In this document: piece after piece, positions 1 through 8,856 of the stretch
How the letters are laid out: each line of letters opens with the position of its first letter
How positions within the stretch are numbered: the first letter of the stretch is position 1
Source: Labrys miyagiensis
GTDB lineage: Bacteria; Pseudomonadota; Alphaproteobacteria; Rhizobiales; Labraceae
Direction of reading: 5' to 3'
Assembly (NCBI RefSeq): GCF_030160835.1
Contig: NZ_BSPC01000023.1
Coordinates: 124,001 to 188,000 of the forward strand
DNA: 64,000 nucleotides
Notes under the pieces: model-generated
What the model was told of the DNA's origin: nothing
What the model saw: only the letters and a program-made list of their open reading frames with translations
Databases searched by the model: none
Translations under genes and position numbers: made by a program

Positions 1-540
1 CGAAAAGGCGTTGAGCATGGCGCGCCCGCCGAGAGTCTCGCCGTCCGTCTCGACCCGCATCAGCGTGACCAGGCCGCCCACCTGAACGCCGGCGGTGCTC
101 TTGCCGGTCGCGGCCGGATCTCTTGCACCGCGCACCACCAGGAGGGGCGGCAGATAATGCCGCAGCATGCGATTGTGCTGGAGCGAGGTGATGAAGTGGC
201 CGCACAGCATATCCAGCCTCTCGCCAGGCCCGTCATTCTCGCTGAAGATGAAGTTCAGGGCCAGGCGGCTATGGGCCGGCACCGGGGCCGCGCCTCCCCC
301 ATCGTGCAGCGTGTGCGCAAGGCCTGACGGCAACAGCAGGATGTCGCCGGCAAGCAAGCGATGTGGTGGGCCTCCCTCCGGATCCTCGATGATCGCCGAG
401 CCGGCCAGCACCGCGTGATAGGCGATCGCCCCCGGCTCGGCCGCCGCCTGGTCGATGCGCCAGGGCGCGCCATAGAGGCAGCGCAGATCGAGGCGCCCGC
501 TCACCGGCACCATGGCCAGAAGGTGACTCAGCCAATCCAT
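1..540 (-). CDS. AraC family transcriptional regulator, N-terminal cupin domain (partial, runs off left edge)
   Basis: The frame is open from an ATG at 540 to the window edge and gives 180 residues. The N-terminus (MDWLSHLLAMVPVSGRLDLR) followed by YGAPWRID, a GD-ILLLPSGLAHTL segment and HSRLALNFIF matches the cupin-type sensory domain of AraC regulators that carry their AraC helix-turn-helix at the C-terminus; that part lies outside the window. Such proteins usually control an adjacent divergent oxidoreductase gene, and here the next gene, starting at 656, is a flavin oxidoreductase transcribed away from it across 115 bp. The effector is unknown. The cupin assignment is secure; the AraC label is inferred from the family because the DNA-binding domain is not visible. 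Confidence 0.8.
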   Translation of the reverse strand, partial: MDWLSHLLAMVPVSGRLDLRCLYGAPWRIDQAAAEPGAIAYHAVLAGSAIIEDPEGGPPHRLLAGDILLLPSGLAHTLHDGGGAAPVPAHSRLALNFIFSENDGPGERLDMLCGHFITSLQHNRMLRHYLPPLLVVRGARDPAATGKSTAGVQVGGLVTLMRVETDGETLGGRAMLNAFS

Positions 541-655
541 CGGGCTATGCTCCGATTGAGACGAATGAGCATATTAGTGAGCTATACTGGCATTAACAAG
601 CTCGAACTCTTCTCATACCACTTCTCCCATCGGCATTGCGGCACAGGAGAGTCCC

Positions 656-2050
656 ATGGCACAGCCTGAACATTTCGACACCTTGATCCTCGGCAGCGGC
701 CAGGGCGGCAAATTGCTGGCCTGGCACCTTGCCCGCTCCGGTCAGAGGGTTGCCGTGGTCGAACGCCGCTGGGTCGGCGGTTCCTGCCCCGCCGTCGCCT
801 GCCTGCCGAGCAAGAACGAAGTGTGGAGCGCTCACGTCGCCCACACTGTGCAGCATGCCGGCGAATACGGCACCAACACCGGCCCTGTCTCCACCGACAT
901 GGCCAAGGTGCGCCAGCGCAAGCAGGCGATGGTCGAAGCCGAGATCGCGTTCCATCTCAACGCCTATCAGGAGAGTGGCGCCGAGCTGATCATGGGCAGC
1001 GGCCGCTTCGTGGCGCCCCGCACCATCGAGGTGCAGCTCAACGAAGGCGGCACGCGCCTGCTCGAAGGCAGCCAGGTCGTGGTCAATATCGGTACCCATG
1101 CCGCCATCCCGGTGATACCAGGCTTGGAGGCGGCCCGGGCCCTCACCCATATCGAAGCGCTCGAGCTCGATTATCTCCCCTCGCACCTCATCGTGTTGGG
1201 TGGGGGCTATGTCGGCATCGAAATGGCGCAGGCCTATCGCCGCTTCGGCAGCCGCGTCACGGTAATCGAGCCCGGCACCCAGCTGATGGGCCGGGAGGAT
1301 GGCGACGTTGCCAGGGAGATGCAGGCCATCCTGGCCCGCGAGGGCATCGAGGTCTTGCTGGGCGCCAAGCCGGTCGAGGTTCGCGGCCTGTCAGGCGATG
1401 AGGTGACGGTGGTCGTTGAGACGCCGGCTGGCCGGCAGCGCATCGAGGGCAGCGACCTACTCGTGGCTGTCGGACGGGTGCCGAACACCGCCGATATCGG
1501 CCTCGACCTTGCCGGCATCGAGCTCGACGCCCGCGGCTTCATCCGCGTGACCGAGCGCCTGGAGACCACGGCGCCCGGCGTGTGGGCCATCGGCGAAGGC
1601 GCCGGCAGCCCGCAATTCACGCAGGTCTCTGTCGACGATTTTCGCATCGTGCGCGACAATATGGCCGGCGGCAACCGCCGCACCGACGATCGGCTGATCC
1701 CCTATGTGATGTTCACCGATCCGCCGCTCGCCCGCGTGGGCCTGAGCGAGGGCGAGGCACAAAAGCGCAATATCCCGGTGCGCGTGGCGCGCCTGCCGAT
1801 GCACAACGTGCTGCGCACCGAGGCGACCGGCGAGACGCAGGGCTTCATGAAAGCGCTGGTGAGCAGCGAGGACGACAGCATTCTCGGCTTCACCATGATC
1901 GGTTCGGAAGCCGGCGAGATCGCCGCTGTCATACAGACAGCTATGCTGGGTAGCTTGCCCTATACCAGGCTGCGCGATGCCGTTATCGTCCACCTCACCA
2001 TCGCCGAGGGGCTCGGGCCGCTCTTCGCCAATGTCCCGTCCCGCGCCTGA
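656..2050 (+). CDS. FAD/NAD(P)-dependent disulfide oxidoreductase (mercuric reductase / dihydrolipoamide dehydrogenase family)
   Basis: A 464-residue class I pyridine nucleotide-disulfide oxidoreductase. The FAD-binding motif is G13-x-G15-x2-G18, the redox-active pair is C44-x4-C49 in GGSCPAVACLPSK, the NAD(P)-binding motif GGGYVGIE lies near residue 180, the second FAD motif is AIGEGAG, and the C-terminal catalytic pair is H446 and E451. All electron-transfer residues are therefore present. No heavy-metal-binding N-terminal domain exists, so mercury specificity is not supported; databases often call this group mercuric reductase-like. The start has a good ribosome binding site, AGGAGA, seven bases upstream. 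The divergent AraC-type gene may regulate it; a TATACT hexamer at 583-588 is a possible -10 element. The natural substrate cannot be read from the sequence. Confidence 0.88.
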   Translation: MAQPEHFDTLILGSGQGGKLLAWHLARSGQRVAVVERRWVGGSCPAVACLPSKNEVWSAHVAHTVQHAGEYGTNTGPVSTDMAKVRQRKQAMVEAEIAFHLNAYQESGAELIMGSGRFVAPRTIEVQLNEGGTRLLEGSQVVVNIGTHAAIPVIPGLEAARALTHIEALELDYLPSHLIVLGGGYVGIEMAQAYRRFGSRVTVIEPGTQLMGREDGDVAREMQAILAREGIEVLLGAKPVEVRGLSGDEVTVVVETPAGRQRIEGSDLLVAVGRVPNTADIGLDLAGIELDARGFIRVTERLETTAPGVWAIGEGAGSPQFTQVSVDDFRIVRDNMAGGNRRTDDRLIPYVMFTDPPLARVGLSEGEAQKRNIPVRVARLPMHNVLRTEATGETQGFMKALVSSEDDSILGFTMIGSEAGEIAAVIQTAMLGSLPYTRLRDAVIVHLTIAEGLGPLFANVPSRA

Positions 2051-2073
2051 TTCCTTATTGCCAAGAGACCGCC

Positions 2074-2265
2074 ATGTCCGACTTCGACGAACTCGACGCC
2101 CGCATCGCCGTCCTCCGGGAGAACCTGCGCGAGCTGGTCGAACAGGCTGCCGCCTATTCGGGCGCCGGCGATGACGACCTCGGCGCCGAGCGCATCGCCG
2201 AGCAGGAGGCGGAACTCGAACGCCTGCTCCGCCAGCGCGAGACGCTCACCGAAGCCAAATCCTGA
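2074..2265 (+). CDS. Small coiled-coil hypothetical protein
   Basis: A 63-residue acidic protein that is almost entirely heptad-like (LDARIAVLRENLRELVEQAA followed by AEQEAELERLLRQRETL), so a short helical hairpin or coiled coil is likely. It begins 23 bp after the oxidoreductase stop and ends one base before the ATG of the next gene, indicating a shared transcript. AAGAGA upstream can serve as ribosome binding site. I do not recognise the family and assign no function. Confidence 0.6.
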   Translation: MSDFDELDARIAVLRENLRELVEQAAAYSGAGDDDLGAERIAEQEAELERLLRQRETLTEAKS

Positions 2266-2266
2266 T

Positions 2267-2961
2267 ATGGATTTCCCCGCCCCGCCTGAAGCCGATGCGA
2301 TGACCATCGGCATACACGGCGCGCAACACTTCCCGTCGGCTCTCGACGAGGCCGATCTCGCTCGCCTCGAGGCCGCACTCGCGGGCCTGCCGGACGAACA
2401 GGCGGGCCTGCGGCTGCACGGCCTTTCCGCCCTTCAGCCCTTCCTGACGCCGTCGGGAGCGCTCGGCCTTATCGCCTCCACCTTTCTGGGGGAGAACTGC
2501 CGGGCCGTGCGCGCCGTGCTGTTCGCAAGACGGCGGCGACCAACTGGTCGCTCGCCTGGCACCAGGACCGCACCATCGCCGTGGCCGAGCGCCGCGAGGT
2601 GGAAGGCTTTGGCCCCTGGTCGATAAAGAACGGCATGCAGCATGTCGCGCCACCGATCGATATCCTTGCCGGCATAGTGACGTTGCGCGCCCATCTCGAT
2701 GCCGTGCCCGCCACCAACGCGCCGCTGCTGGTCGCACCCGGCTCGCATCGGCGCGGCCGCATCGCGGAGAGCGAAGTGCCGAGGGTGGTGGCCGAATGCG
2801 GCAGCGTGGCCTGCCTCGCCGGGCGCGGCGACGTCTGGCTCTATGCGACACCGATCCTGCATGCCTCGGAGGCCGCCAGCCAACCGCGGCGCCGGCGCGT
2901 GCTGCAGGTCGACTTCGCGGCGGTGGGACTGCCCGGCGGCCTGCGTTGGCTCGGCGTGTAA
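2267..2961 (+). pseudogene. Phytanoyl-CoA dioxygenase family gene broken by a one-base frameshift
   Basis: Two overlapping frames encode the two parts of one protein. From the ATG at 2267 the first runs through a GIHGAQHFPSALDEADLARL segment to LGENCRAVRAVLF at about 2523; it then turns into arginine-rich nonsense ending at 2626. From about 2530 the other frame continues with KTAATNWSLAWHQDRTIAVA and ends at 2961 with VLQVDFAAVGLPGGLRWLGV. The iron-binding His-x-Asp (HQD, 2560-2568) lies only in the second frame, as does the distal His (LYATPILHAS). Joining the frames needs one inserted base near 2525-2530. The full product, about 231 residues, is the usual size for a bacterial PhyH-like oxygenase. 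This is a recent frameshift or a sequencing error; no other damage is visible. Confidence 0.75.
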
Positions 2962-2978
2962 GGACAGGGCTGGCGACA

Positions 2979-3018
2979 TCGGCCCGTCACACCCTCGGGA
3001 GATATGGGGACGGGCCGA
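2979..3018. repeat. Inverted repeat between genes
   Basis: TCGGCCCGTC (2979-2988) and GACGGGCCGA (3009-3018) form a perfect 10-bp stem with a 20-nt loop just after the dioxygenase gene. There is no T-run on either side, so it is a weak candidate for transcription termination or RNA stabilisation only. Confidence 0.4.
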
Positions 3019-3101
3019 CCGAGCGATAGCGGTCGCCGCCCTTTCCCCCGTGCGGAGCATCGCTTAAAGAGCCCCGCAACTCCCATCGGCTTCCGGCATC
3101 C

Positions 3102-4724
3102 ATGATTCGCCTCGAAAACATCTCCAAGCAGAACGGCAACCACCTCCTCTTCATCGAGACCTCCGCATCGCTCCTGAAGGGTGAGAAAGCCGGGCTCGTC
3201 GGACCGAACGGCGCCGGCAAGACCACGCTTTTCCGCATGATCACCGGCGAAGAAGAGCCCGATGAGGGCCGGGTCGCCGTCGATCGCGGCGTGACCATCG
3301 GCTATTTCAGCCAGGATGTCGGCGAGATGGCGGGCCGCAGCGCCGTTGCCGAGGTGATGGACGGCGCCGGACCGGTGAGCGAGGTGGCGGCCGAGTTGAA
3401 GGCGCTGGAAACCGCCATGGCCGATCCCGATCGCATGGACGAGATGGACGAGATCGTCATGCGCTATGGCGAGGTGCAGGGCCGCTTCGAGGAACTCGAC
3501 GGCTATGCGCTGGAAGGCCGTGCGCGCGAGGTACTGGCCGGCCTCAGCTTCAGCGAGGCGATGATGGACGGCGATGTCGGCGCCCTCTCCGGCGGCTGGA
3601 AGATGCGTGTGGCGCTCGCCCGCATCCTCCTGATGCGCCCCGATGCCATGCTGCTCGACGAGCCGAGCAATCATCTCGATCTCGAAAGCCTGATCTGGCT
3701 GGAAGGGTTCCTCAAAGGCTATGAGGGCGCCCTGCTAATGACCTCGCATGATCGCGAGTTCATGAACCGCATCGTCTCCAAGGTGGTCGAGATCGATGGC
3801 GGCTCGCTCAACACCTATTCGGGCGACTATGAATTCTACGAGCAGCAGCGCGCGCTCAACGAGAAGCAGCAGCAGGCCCAGTTCGAGCGCCAGCAGGCCA
3901 TGCTCGCCAAGGAGATCAAGTTCATCGAACGTTTCAAGGCGCGCGCCTCCCATGCCGCACAGGTGCAGAGCCGGGTCAAGAAGCTCGAGAAGATCGAGAA
4001 GGTCGAGCCGCCCCGCCGGCGCCAGACCATCGTGTTCGAGTTCCAGCCCGCCCCGCGCTCGGGCGAGGATGTGGTCAGCCTCAAGAACGTCCACAAGAGC
4101 TATGGTGCGCGCAGCATCTATGAGGGCCTGAACTTCCAGGTGCGCCGCAAGGAGCGCTGGTGCGTGATGGGCGTCAACGGCGCCGGCAAGTCGACGCTGC
4201 TGAAGCTGATCGCAGGCACGGCGGAGCCCGATACGGGCTCGGTCACCCAGGGCGGCAGCGTGAAGATGGGCTATTTCGCCCAGCACGCCATGGACCTTCT
4301 CGACGGCGAGCGCACCATCTTCGAAACCCTGGAGGATTCCTTCCCGCAGGCTGGCCAGGGCTCGCTGAGGGCGCTGGCCGGCTGCTTCGGCTTCTCGGGC
4401 GACGATGTGGAGAAGCGCTGTCGTGTGCTCTCGGGCGGCGAGAAGGCCCGGCTTGTGATGGCCAAGATGCTCTACGACCCGCCGAACTTCCTGGTGCTGG
4501 ACGAGCCGACCAACCATCTCGACATGGCCACCAAGGAGATGCTGATCCAGGCGCTCTCGCAGTTCGAGGGCTCGATGCTGTTCGTCTCGCATGACCGCCG
4601 CTTCCTGGCGGCGCTCTCCAACCGCGTGCTGGAGCTGACGCCCGAAGGCATCCACCAATATGGCGGCGGCTATAGCGAATATGTCGCGCGCACCGGGCAC
4701 GAGGCGCCTGGGCTGCACGAATAA
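3102..4724 (+). CDS. ABC-F family ATP-binding protein (ribosome-associated type)
   Basis: A 540-residue protein with two ABC ATPase domains and no membrane segments. Domain 1 has Walker A GPNGAGKTT (residues 34-42), signature LSGGWKM and Walker B LLDEPSNHLD. A charged linker rich in Gln, Lys and Arg follows (about 245-315). Domain 2 has Walker A GVNGAGKST (about 357-365), signature LSGGEKARL and Walker B VLDEPTNHLD. This two-domain soluble layout with the linker is the ABC-F family, whose members act on ribosomes rather than as transporters; the overall sequence looks closest to the YbiT/Uup branches. Which ABC-F subgroup it belongs to, and whether it contributes to antibiotic tolerance, cannot be decided here. 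It appears to be a single-gene unit followed by a palindromic element. Confidence 0.9.
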   Translation: MIRLENISKQNGNHLLFIETSASLLKGEKAGLVGPNGAGKTTLFRMITGEEEPDEGRVAVDRGVTIGYFSQDVGEMAGRSAVAEVMDGAGPVSEVAAELKALETAMADPDRMDEMDEIVMRYGEVQGRFEELDGYALEGRAREVLAGLSFSEAMMDGDVGALSGGWKMRVALARILLMRPDAMLLDEPSNHLDLESLIWLEGFLKGYEGALLMTSHDREFMNRIVSKVVEIDGGSLNTYSGDYEFYEQQRALNEKQQQAQFERQQAMLAKEIKFIERFKARASHAAQVQSRVKKLEKIEKVEPPRRRQTIVFEFQPAPRSGEDVVSLKNVHKSYGARSIYEGLNFQVRRKERWCVMGVNGAGKSTLLKLIAGTAEPDTGSVTQGGSVKMGYFAQHAMDLLDGERTIFETLEDSFPQAGQGSLRALAGCFGFSGDDVEKRCRVLSGGEKARLVMAKMLYDPPNFLVLDEPTNHLDMATKEMLIQALSQFEGSMLFVSHDRRFLAALSNRVLELTPEGIHQYGGGYSEYVARTGHEAPGLHE

Positions 4725-4726
4725 AT

Positions 4727-4808
4727 CCGGGTGCACAGGCATCCTGCCCGTTCCTTCCTTTCTACAAGCGCGGCGGTTCAAGAACGGGCAGGATGCCCGT
4801 ACGCCCGG
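4727..4808. repeat. Palindromic intergenic element, family 1 (variant)
   Basis: Long imperfect inverted repeat: GCATCCTGCCCGTTC pairs with GAACGGGCAGGATGC, extended by CCGGGTG/ACGCCCGG at the ends, with CGGCGGTTCAAGAACGG in the loop-proximal arm. It shares the CGGCGGTTCAAG segment and overall layout with the elements at 24738, 49078 and 63870 but has a different core. It lies just after the ABC-F stop codon. Confidence 0.75.
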
Positions 4809-4917
4809 ATTGCCCTTGCTTTCCTCGGCGAATAATCTCACCCACCCCTGTCGGTTTGCGTCCCTCTCATTCGTCCTCAGTGCATGACAGCAACAGCTTC
4901 GGCTCGAGACGGGAATC

Positions 4918-6138
4918 ATGCGGATGAAACTCTTCTATGGTTGGGTGATTGTCGCGGTTGGTGCCTTGATGACTTGTGTCGGGGCCGGCGCCATGTTTTC
5001 GCTGGCGGTGTTCCAGCGGCCGATGTCTGCCGATACGGGCTGGTCGCATGCCGGCATTTCGAGCGCGATGACGCTCGACTTCCTGTTCATGGGCGTGGCG
5101 GGCTTTGCCTGGGGTACGGCGAGCGATCGCTTCGGTGCGCGCCCGGTGGCGCTGGCGGGCTCCGCCCTGCTCGGGCTGGGCCTGGCGCTGGCAAGCCGGG
5201 CTGAAACGCTCCTCGAATTCCAGCTTACCTATGGCATCATCGTCGGCATCGCGGGCGGGGCCTTCTTTGCGCCGATGATCGCCTCGGTCACCACCTGGTT
5301 CGAACGCAATCGCAGCCTTGCCGTCTCGCTGGTCTCGGCGGGCATCGGGGTCGCGCCGATGACGGTGTCGCCCTTCGCCACCTGGCTGATCGGCGTCTTC
5401 GGCTGGCGCGACGCCATGCTGACCGTGGGCATTGCAGCCTGGGTGCTGCTCCTCCCGGCCACCCTGCTGATCAGGCCCGCGCCGCTGGCGTCCGGTGAGG
5501 GCACTTCGGCGATGCAGACGGAGAGCGGGACGACAAGCTTCACGGCGGCGCAGGCCTTCCGCACACCGCAATTCATTGTGCTCGCCCTCACCTTCTTCTT
5601 CTGCTGCGCCGCCCATTCCGGGCCGATCTTCCACATGGTGAGCTATGCCATGATCTGCGGCATCTCGGCGCTCGCGGCCGTCAGCATTTACAGCGTCGAA
5701 GGCCTGGCGGGGCTCGGTGGGCGCCTGCTCCTGGGCGTGATGGCCGATCGCATCGGCGTCAAGCCGGTTCTGGTCGCCGGGCTCCTCGTGCAGGCCCTCG
5801 CCATCAGCGCCTATCTCTATGTCACCCGGCTCGAGCAGTTCTATCTCCTCTCCCTGGTGTTCGGCACGGCCTATGGCGGGGTGATGCCGCTCTATGCGGT
5901 GCTGGCGCGCGAATATTTCGGGCCGCGCATCATGGGCACGGTATTCGGCGCGGTGACGATGGCCTCCAGCCTCGGCATGGCCTTCGGGCCGGTGGCCGGC
6001 GGCTGGATCTTCGACAATTTCAACGATTATCGCTGGCTCTACATCGGTTCCTTCGCCGTCGCCCTCGGCGCGGTGGCGGTGTCGCTGGCCTTTCCGCCCC
6101 TGCCGTCCCGCTCGCGCGAGCAGTTGCAGCCGTCGTGA
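4918..6138 (+). CDS. Major facilitator superfamily transporter
   Basis: A 406-residue integral membrane protein with about twelve hydrophobic segments. The start (LFYGWVIVAVGALMT) and the loop-2 motif GTASDRFGARPV are typical of the MFS; a second half-motif (GVMADRIGVKPV) repeats in the C-terminal half, matching the internal duplication of the fold. It resembles the monocarboxylate/oxalate-formate type MFS carriers. The closely following dehydratase gene suggests a sugar-acid or related organic acid as cargo, but that is inference from position only. Either the ATG at 4918 or the one at 4924 could be the start. The gene is preceded by a palindromic element and about 110 bp without features. 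Confidence 0.85.
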   Translation: MRMKLFYGWVIVAVGALMTCVGAGAMFSLAVFQRPMSADTGWSHAGISSAMTLDFLFMGVAGFAWGTASDRFGARPVALAGSALLGLGLALASRAETLLEFQLTYGIIVGIAGGAFFAPMIASVTTWFERNRSLAVSLVSAGIGVAPMTVSPFATWLIGVFGWRDAMLTVGIAAWVLLLPATLLIRPAPLASGEGTSAMQTESGTTSFTAAQAFRTPQFIVLALTFFFCCAAHSGPIFHMVSYAMICGISALAAVSIYSVEGLAGLGGRLLLGVMADRIGVKPVLVAGLLVQALAISAYLYVTRLEQFYLLSLVFGTAYGGVMPLYAVLAREYFGPRIMGTVFGAVTMASSLGMAFGPVAGGWIFDNFNDYRWLYIGSFAVALGAVAVSLAFPPLPSRSREQLQPS

Positions 6139-6289
6139 GAGCGGGCAGGTCGCCTTCGCCCCCCGGCGATATCGGGAGCATTGGCCGTCGGTAAACATGT
6201 CGTTTATTGACCTGCGCCAGCAGGGAGGGCCTATTGCCGGGAGACACGCCCGAACCCGAGGCGCGGTTTTCCTGACGACAGAGGGCCCC

Positions 6290-7984
6290 ATGCCTGCCCC
6301 TCCCCCCGGCATCGCCGACGGCCTGACCAATTACGGCGATCCGCGCTTTGCCGCCTATCTCCGGCGCTCCTTTGCCCTCTCCATGGGCTATTCGCGCCGG
6401 ATGCTGTCGAAGCCGATCATCGGCATCACCTGGACGGCGAGCGGCTTCAACAATTGCCATCGCGGCGTGCCCGAGCTGATCGAGGCGGTGAAGCGCGGCG
6501 TGCTGGCGGCCGGCGGCCTGCCGCTAGACTTCCCCGTGACCTCGCTCGGCGAAGTCTTCCTCAACCCGACCAGCATGATGTTCCGCAACCTGATGGCCAT
6601 GGACGTGGAGGAGATGATCCGCGCCCAGCCAATGGATGCGGTGGTGCTGATCGGCGGCTGCGACAAGACGCTGCCGGCCCTGGTGATGGGCGCGGCCTCG
6701 GCCGGCAAGCCAGCCATCCTGCTCGCCACCGGGCCGATGATGACGGGCCGCTACCAGGGCGAGCGCCTGGGCGCCTGTACCGATTGCCGCCGCTTCTGGG
6801 GCCGTTACCGCGCTGGCGAGCTCAGCGACGAGGCAATCGACACAGTCGAGGGCCGGCTCGCCACCACCGCCGGCACCTGCGCCGTGATGGGAACGGCGAG
6901 CACGATGGCGATCCTATGCGAGACGATGGGCCTGATGCTGCCCGGCACCGCCGCCATCCCCGCCGTGCATGCCGACCGCCTGCGGGCGGCGGAGGCAAGC
7001 GGCACCGCCGCCATGGAGCTGGCGTTCTCCGGCCGCACCCTCGACACGGTCATCACCCAGGCCAGCGTCGACAATGCCGTCAGGGTGCTGCTCGCCATTG
7101 GAGGCTCGACCAATGCGGTCATCCACCTCGCCGCCATCGCCGGACGGCTCGGCCTCAAGGTCGATCTGAAGGCGCTCAACCGGGTCTCGGATGCGACGCC
7201 CGTGCTCGTCGACCTCAAGCCCACCGGCCAGGGCTATATGGAGGATTTCTTCAATGCCGGCGGTGTTGGCGCCCTCCTGCGCCGGCTCGAGGCCCATCTC
7301 GATCTCGGTGCCCTGACAATCACCGGCGAGACGCTCGGCGAACAGCTGCCGCCGGCCGGCGAGTGGATCGACGGCGAGATCGTCCGCCCACTCGACAAGC
7401 CGATCCGCGCCGATGGCGGCCTCGTCGCCCTCTATGGCAATCTCGCGCCCAACGGCGCCATCCTGAAGCGCGCCGCCGCCGATGCGAGCCTGTTCGAGAA
7501 GACGGCCCGCGTGGTCGTCTTCGAGGGGCTACGGGACCTCGCCGAGCGCATCGACAGCCCCGATCTCGATGTCGAGCCTGAGGACGCGCTGGTGCTGCGC
7601 AATGCCGGCCCCAGGGCCTGCGGCATGCCGGAGGCCGGCTATATCCCCATCCCCACCAAGCTCGCCCGCCGCGGCGTCAAGGACATGCTGCGCCTGTCCG
7701 ACGCGCGCATGAGCGGTACCGCCTATGGCACCATCGTGCTGCACATCTCGCCGGAAGCCGCCGCGGGCGGGCCGCTGGCACGCATCGAGACGGGCGACCG
7801 CATCCGCATCAGTGTCGCCGAGCGCCGGCTCGACCTGCTGGTCGAGGATGCCGTTCTGCAGGCCAGGGAAGCGAAGATGCAGGCGATGGCCGGCGAGCGC
7901 GGCTGGGCCAAGCTCTATCGCGACCACGTGCTCCAGGCAGAGGAGGGCTGCGACCTCGATTTCCTGCGCTCGGCCGCGGGGTGA
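6290..7984 (+). CDS. IlvD/Edd family dehydratase, probably a sugar-acid (aldonate) dehydratase
   Basis: A 564-residue dehydratase that eliminates water from a 2,3-dihydroxy acid to give a 2-keto-3-deoxy acid. The three Fe-S cluster cysteines are visible as C56 (FNNCHRG), C124 (GGCDKT) and C197 (GTCAVMGTAST), with the metal-site Lys at K126 and the C-terminal MSGTAYGT motif. The ending (SDARMSGTAYGTIVLHIS, then PEAAAGGPL) and the size, slightly shorter than 6-phosphogluconate dehydratase, resemble the arabinonate/xylonate/galactonate branch rather than valine-pathway IlvD. The ATG at 6290 is chosen because GAGGG lies six bases upstream; an in-frame ATG at 6197 lacks such a site. The preceding MFS gene may supply the substrate. 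Confidence 0.85.
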   Translation: MPAPPPGIADGLTNYGDPRFAAYLRRSFALSMGYSRRMLSKPIIGITWTASGFNNCHRGVPELIEAVKRGVLAAGGLPLDFPVTSLGEVFLNPTSMMFRNLMAMDVEEMIRAQPMDAVVLIGGCDKTLPALVMGAASAGKPAILLATGPMMTGRYQGERLGACTDCRRFWGRYRAGELSDEAIDTVEGRLATTAGTCAVMGTASTMAILCETMGLMLPGTAAIPAVHADRLRAAEASGTAAMELAFSGRTLDTVITQASVDNAVRVLLAIGGSTNAVIHLAAIAGRLGLKVDLKALNRVSDATPVLVDLKPTGQGYMEDFFNAGGVGALLRRLEAHLDLGALTITGETLGEQLPPAGEWIDGEIVRPLDKPIRADGGLVALYGNLAPNGAILKRAAADASLFEKTARVVVFEGLRDLAERIDSPDLDVEPEDALVLRNAGPRACGMPEAGYIPIPTKLARRGVKDMLRLSDARMSGTAYGTIVLHISPEAAAGGPLARIETGDRIRISVAERRLDLLVEDAVLQAREAKMQAMAGERGWAKLYRDHVLQAEEGCDLDFLRSAAG

Positions 7985-8069
7985 GATCCGCGCGGGCTTG
8001 GCGCCGAGGCACAATTGAGGAGACAGCCCTGCCCTATGCGGCTATTGATTGCCCGTGGAGGGATTTCAG

Positions 8070-8435
8070 ATGGTAAAAACACTTCTGCTTTCGGCCGTCC
8101 TCCTCGCGGGTCTCCAATCCTCCCTGGCCGCCCAGACGCTTCCCGGCAGTGGTGCGTTTTATGTGCAGGCCTGCCACAGCCTTGCTGCCAATGACGCCTC
8201 GACCAGCAACGACCTCATTCTGCCGAGCTTCTACTGCGCCCTCGAGATCGATGATCTCCAGGGCGTCGGCCGCATCCTGCCGGCTGACAGCCGCTTCTGT
8301 AAGCCGGCCGATGTCACCCTTCCACAGATGGCCGGCGTGGCCGCCGCCTATCTCGACGCCCATGCGGACAGGCAGAGCGAATCCTTCATGACGCTCGCCG
8401 GCACTGCCTTTCACGAGAAATGGCCTTGCTCCTGA
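8070..8435 (+). CDS. Secreted Rap1a/Tai-like small protein
   Basis: A 121-residue protein with a clear signal peptide (residues 1-20, cleavage after SLA). The mature part contains four cysteines (C35, C56, C77, C120) placed as in the Rap1a/Tai domain, including a central C-x-P-A-D-V-T pattern and a terminal WPCS. Family members include immunity proteins of type VI secretion effectors, but many are stand-alone periplasmic proteins; no effector gene is next to it. The start has GGAGGG seven bases upstream. Two disulfides in the periplasm are a reasonable expectation. Confidence 0.7.
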   Translation: MVKTLLLSAVLLAGLQSSLAAQTLPGSGAFYVQACHSLAANDASTSNDLILPSFYCALEIDDLQGVGRILPADSRFCKPADVTLPQMAGVAAAYLDAHADRQSESFMTLAGTAFHEKWPCS

Positions 8436-8453
8436 GCGCTCGCTACAGCCGTC

Positions 8454-8792
8454 TCAGGGACTGAGAATCAGGCGCGCCTTGCCGACGGCGCTCTCACATT
8501 CCTGCGTCTTGCCGTGAGCGTCATAGGTCTGCGCCTGCATCAGGGCAGCCCCGACATTGGCCTGTGCACTCTGCTTGGCACGCTCGATCGCAGCGGGCGT
8601 CGGCTGCCGGTCGAGCTGGGCGCCAACGGATTGCGGCGCCGAAGCAACCACCGGAGCCGGGGCGCCAGTATCGCGCGGCATCGTTTACTGCAATCGTGCA
8701 ATCTGGCTGGAACAGACACTTGCGGTTGCACTGGCAAAAGGCATCAACGAAACAACGAAAATCAAAAGTAGCTTTTCAGCAGAATACCTCAT
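8454..8792 (-). pseudogene. Small secreted protein gene interrupted by an in-frame stop
   Basis: Reading from the ATG at 8792 (AGGAG eight bases upstream) gives a signal-like MRYSAEKLLLIFVVSLMPFA then ASATASVCSSQIARLQ and a TAA stop. The same frame continues immediately with TMPRDTGAPAPVVAS, QPTPAAIERAKQSAQANVG and ends KARLILSP at 8454. The C-terminal half (AKQSAQ...ALMQAQTYDAHGKTQEC) matches the lysozyme-inhibitor-like or uncharacterised periplasmic proteins that usually read CxxQIxRLQ...QPTP without a break. The gene therefore looks whole apart from one nonsense codon near residue 36. The product is unrecognised by function. Confidence 0.65.
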
Positions 8793-8856
8793 CGGAACAT
8801 CTCCTGATCTTTGGCTTATGCAATGCTGTCAAACTAATAGACGAAAAAGGCTTTCC

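Noticed and set aside
656-2050. Mercury resistance function for the disulfide oxidoreductase
   Set aside because: No mer genes or heavy-metal-binding domain nearby, and the C-terminal vicinal cysteines of MerA are missing.
4867-6330. A 487-residue minus-strand open frame opposite the MFS gene
   Set aside because: Its translation is rich in Arg, Gly, His and Ala with no domain, and the opposite strand encodes a clear membrane transporter; it is an antisense shadow of high GC content.
6290-7984. Dihydroxy-acid dehydratase of branched-chain amino acid synthesis (ilvD)
   Set aside because: The C-terminal MSGTAYGT-IVLHISPEA pattern and neighbourhood fit the sugar-acid dehydratase branch better.
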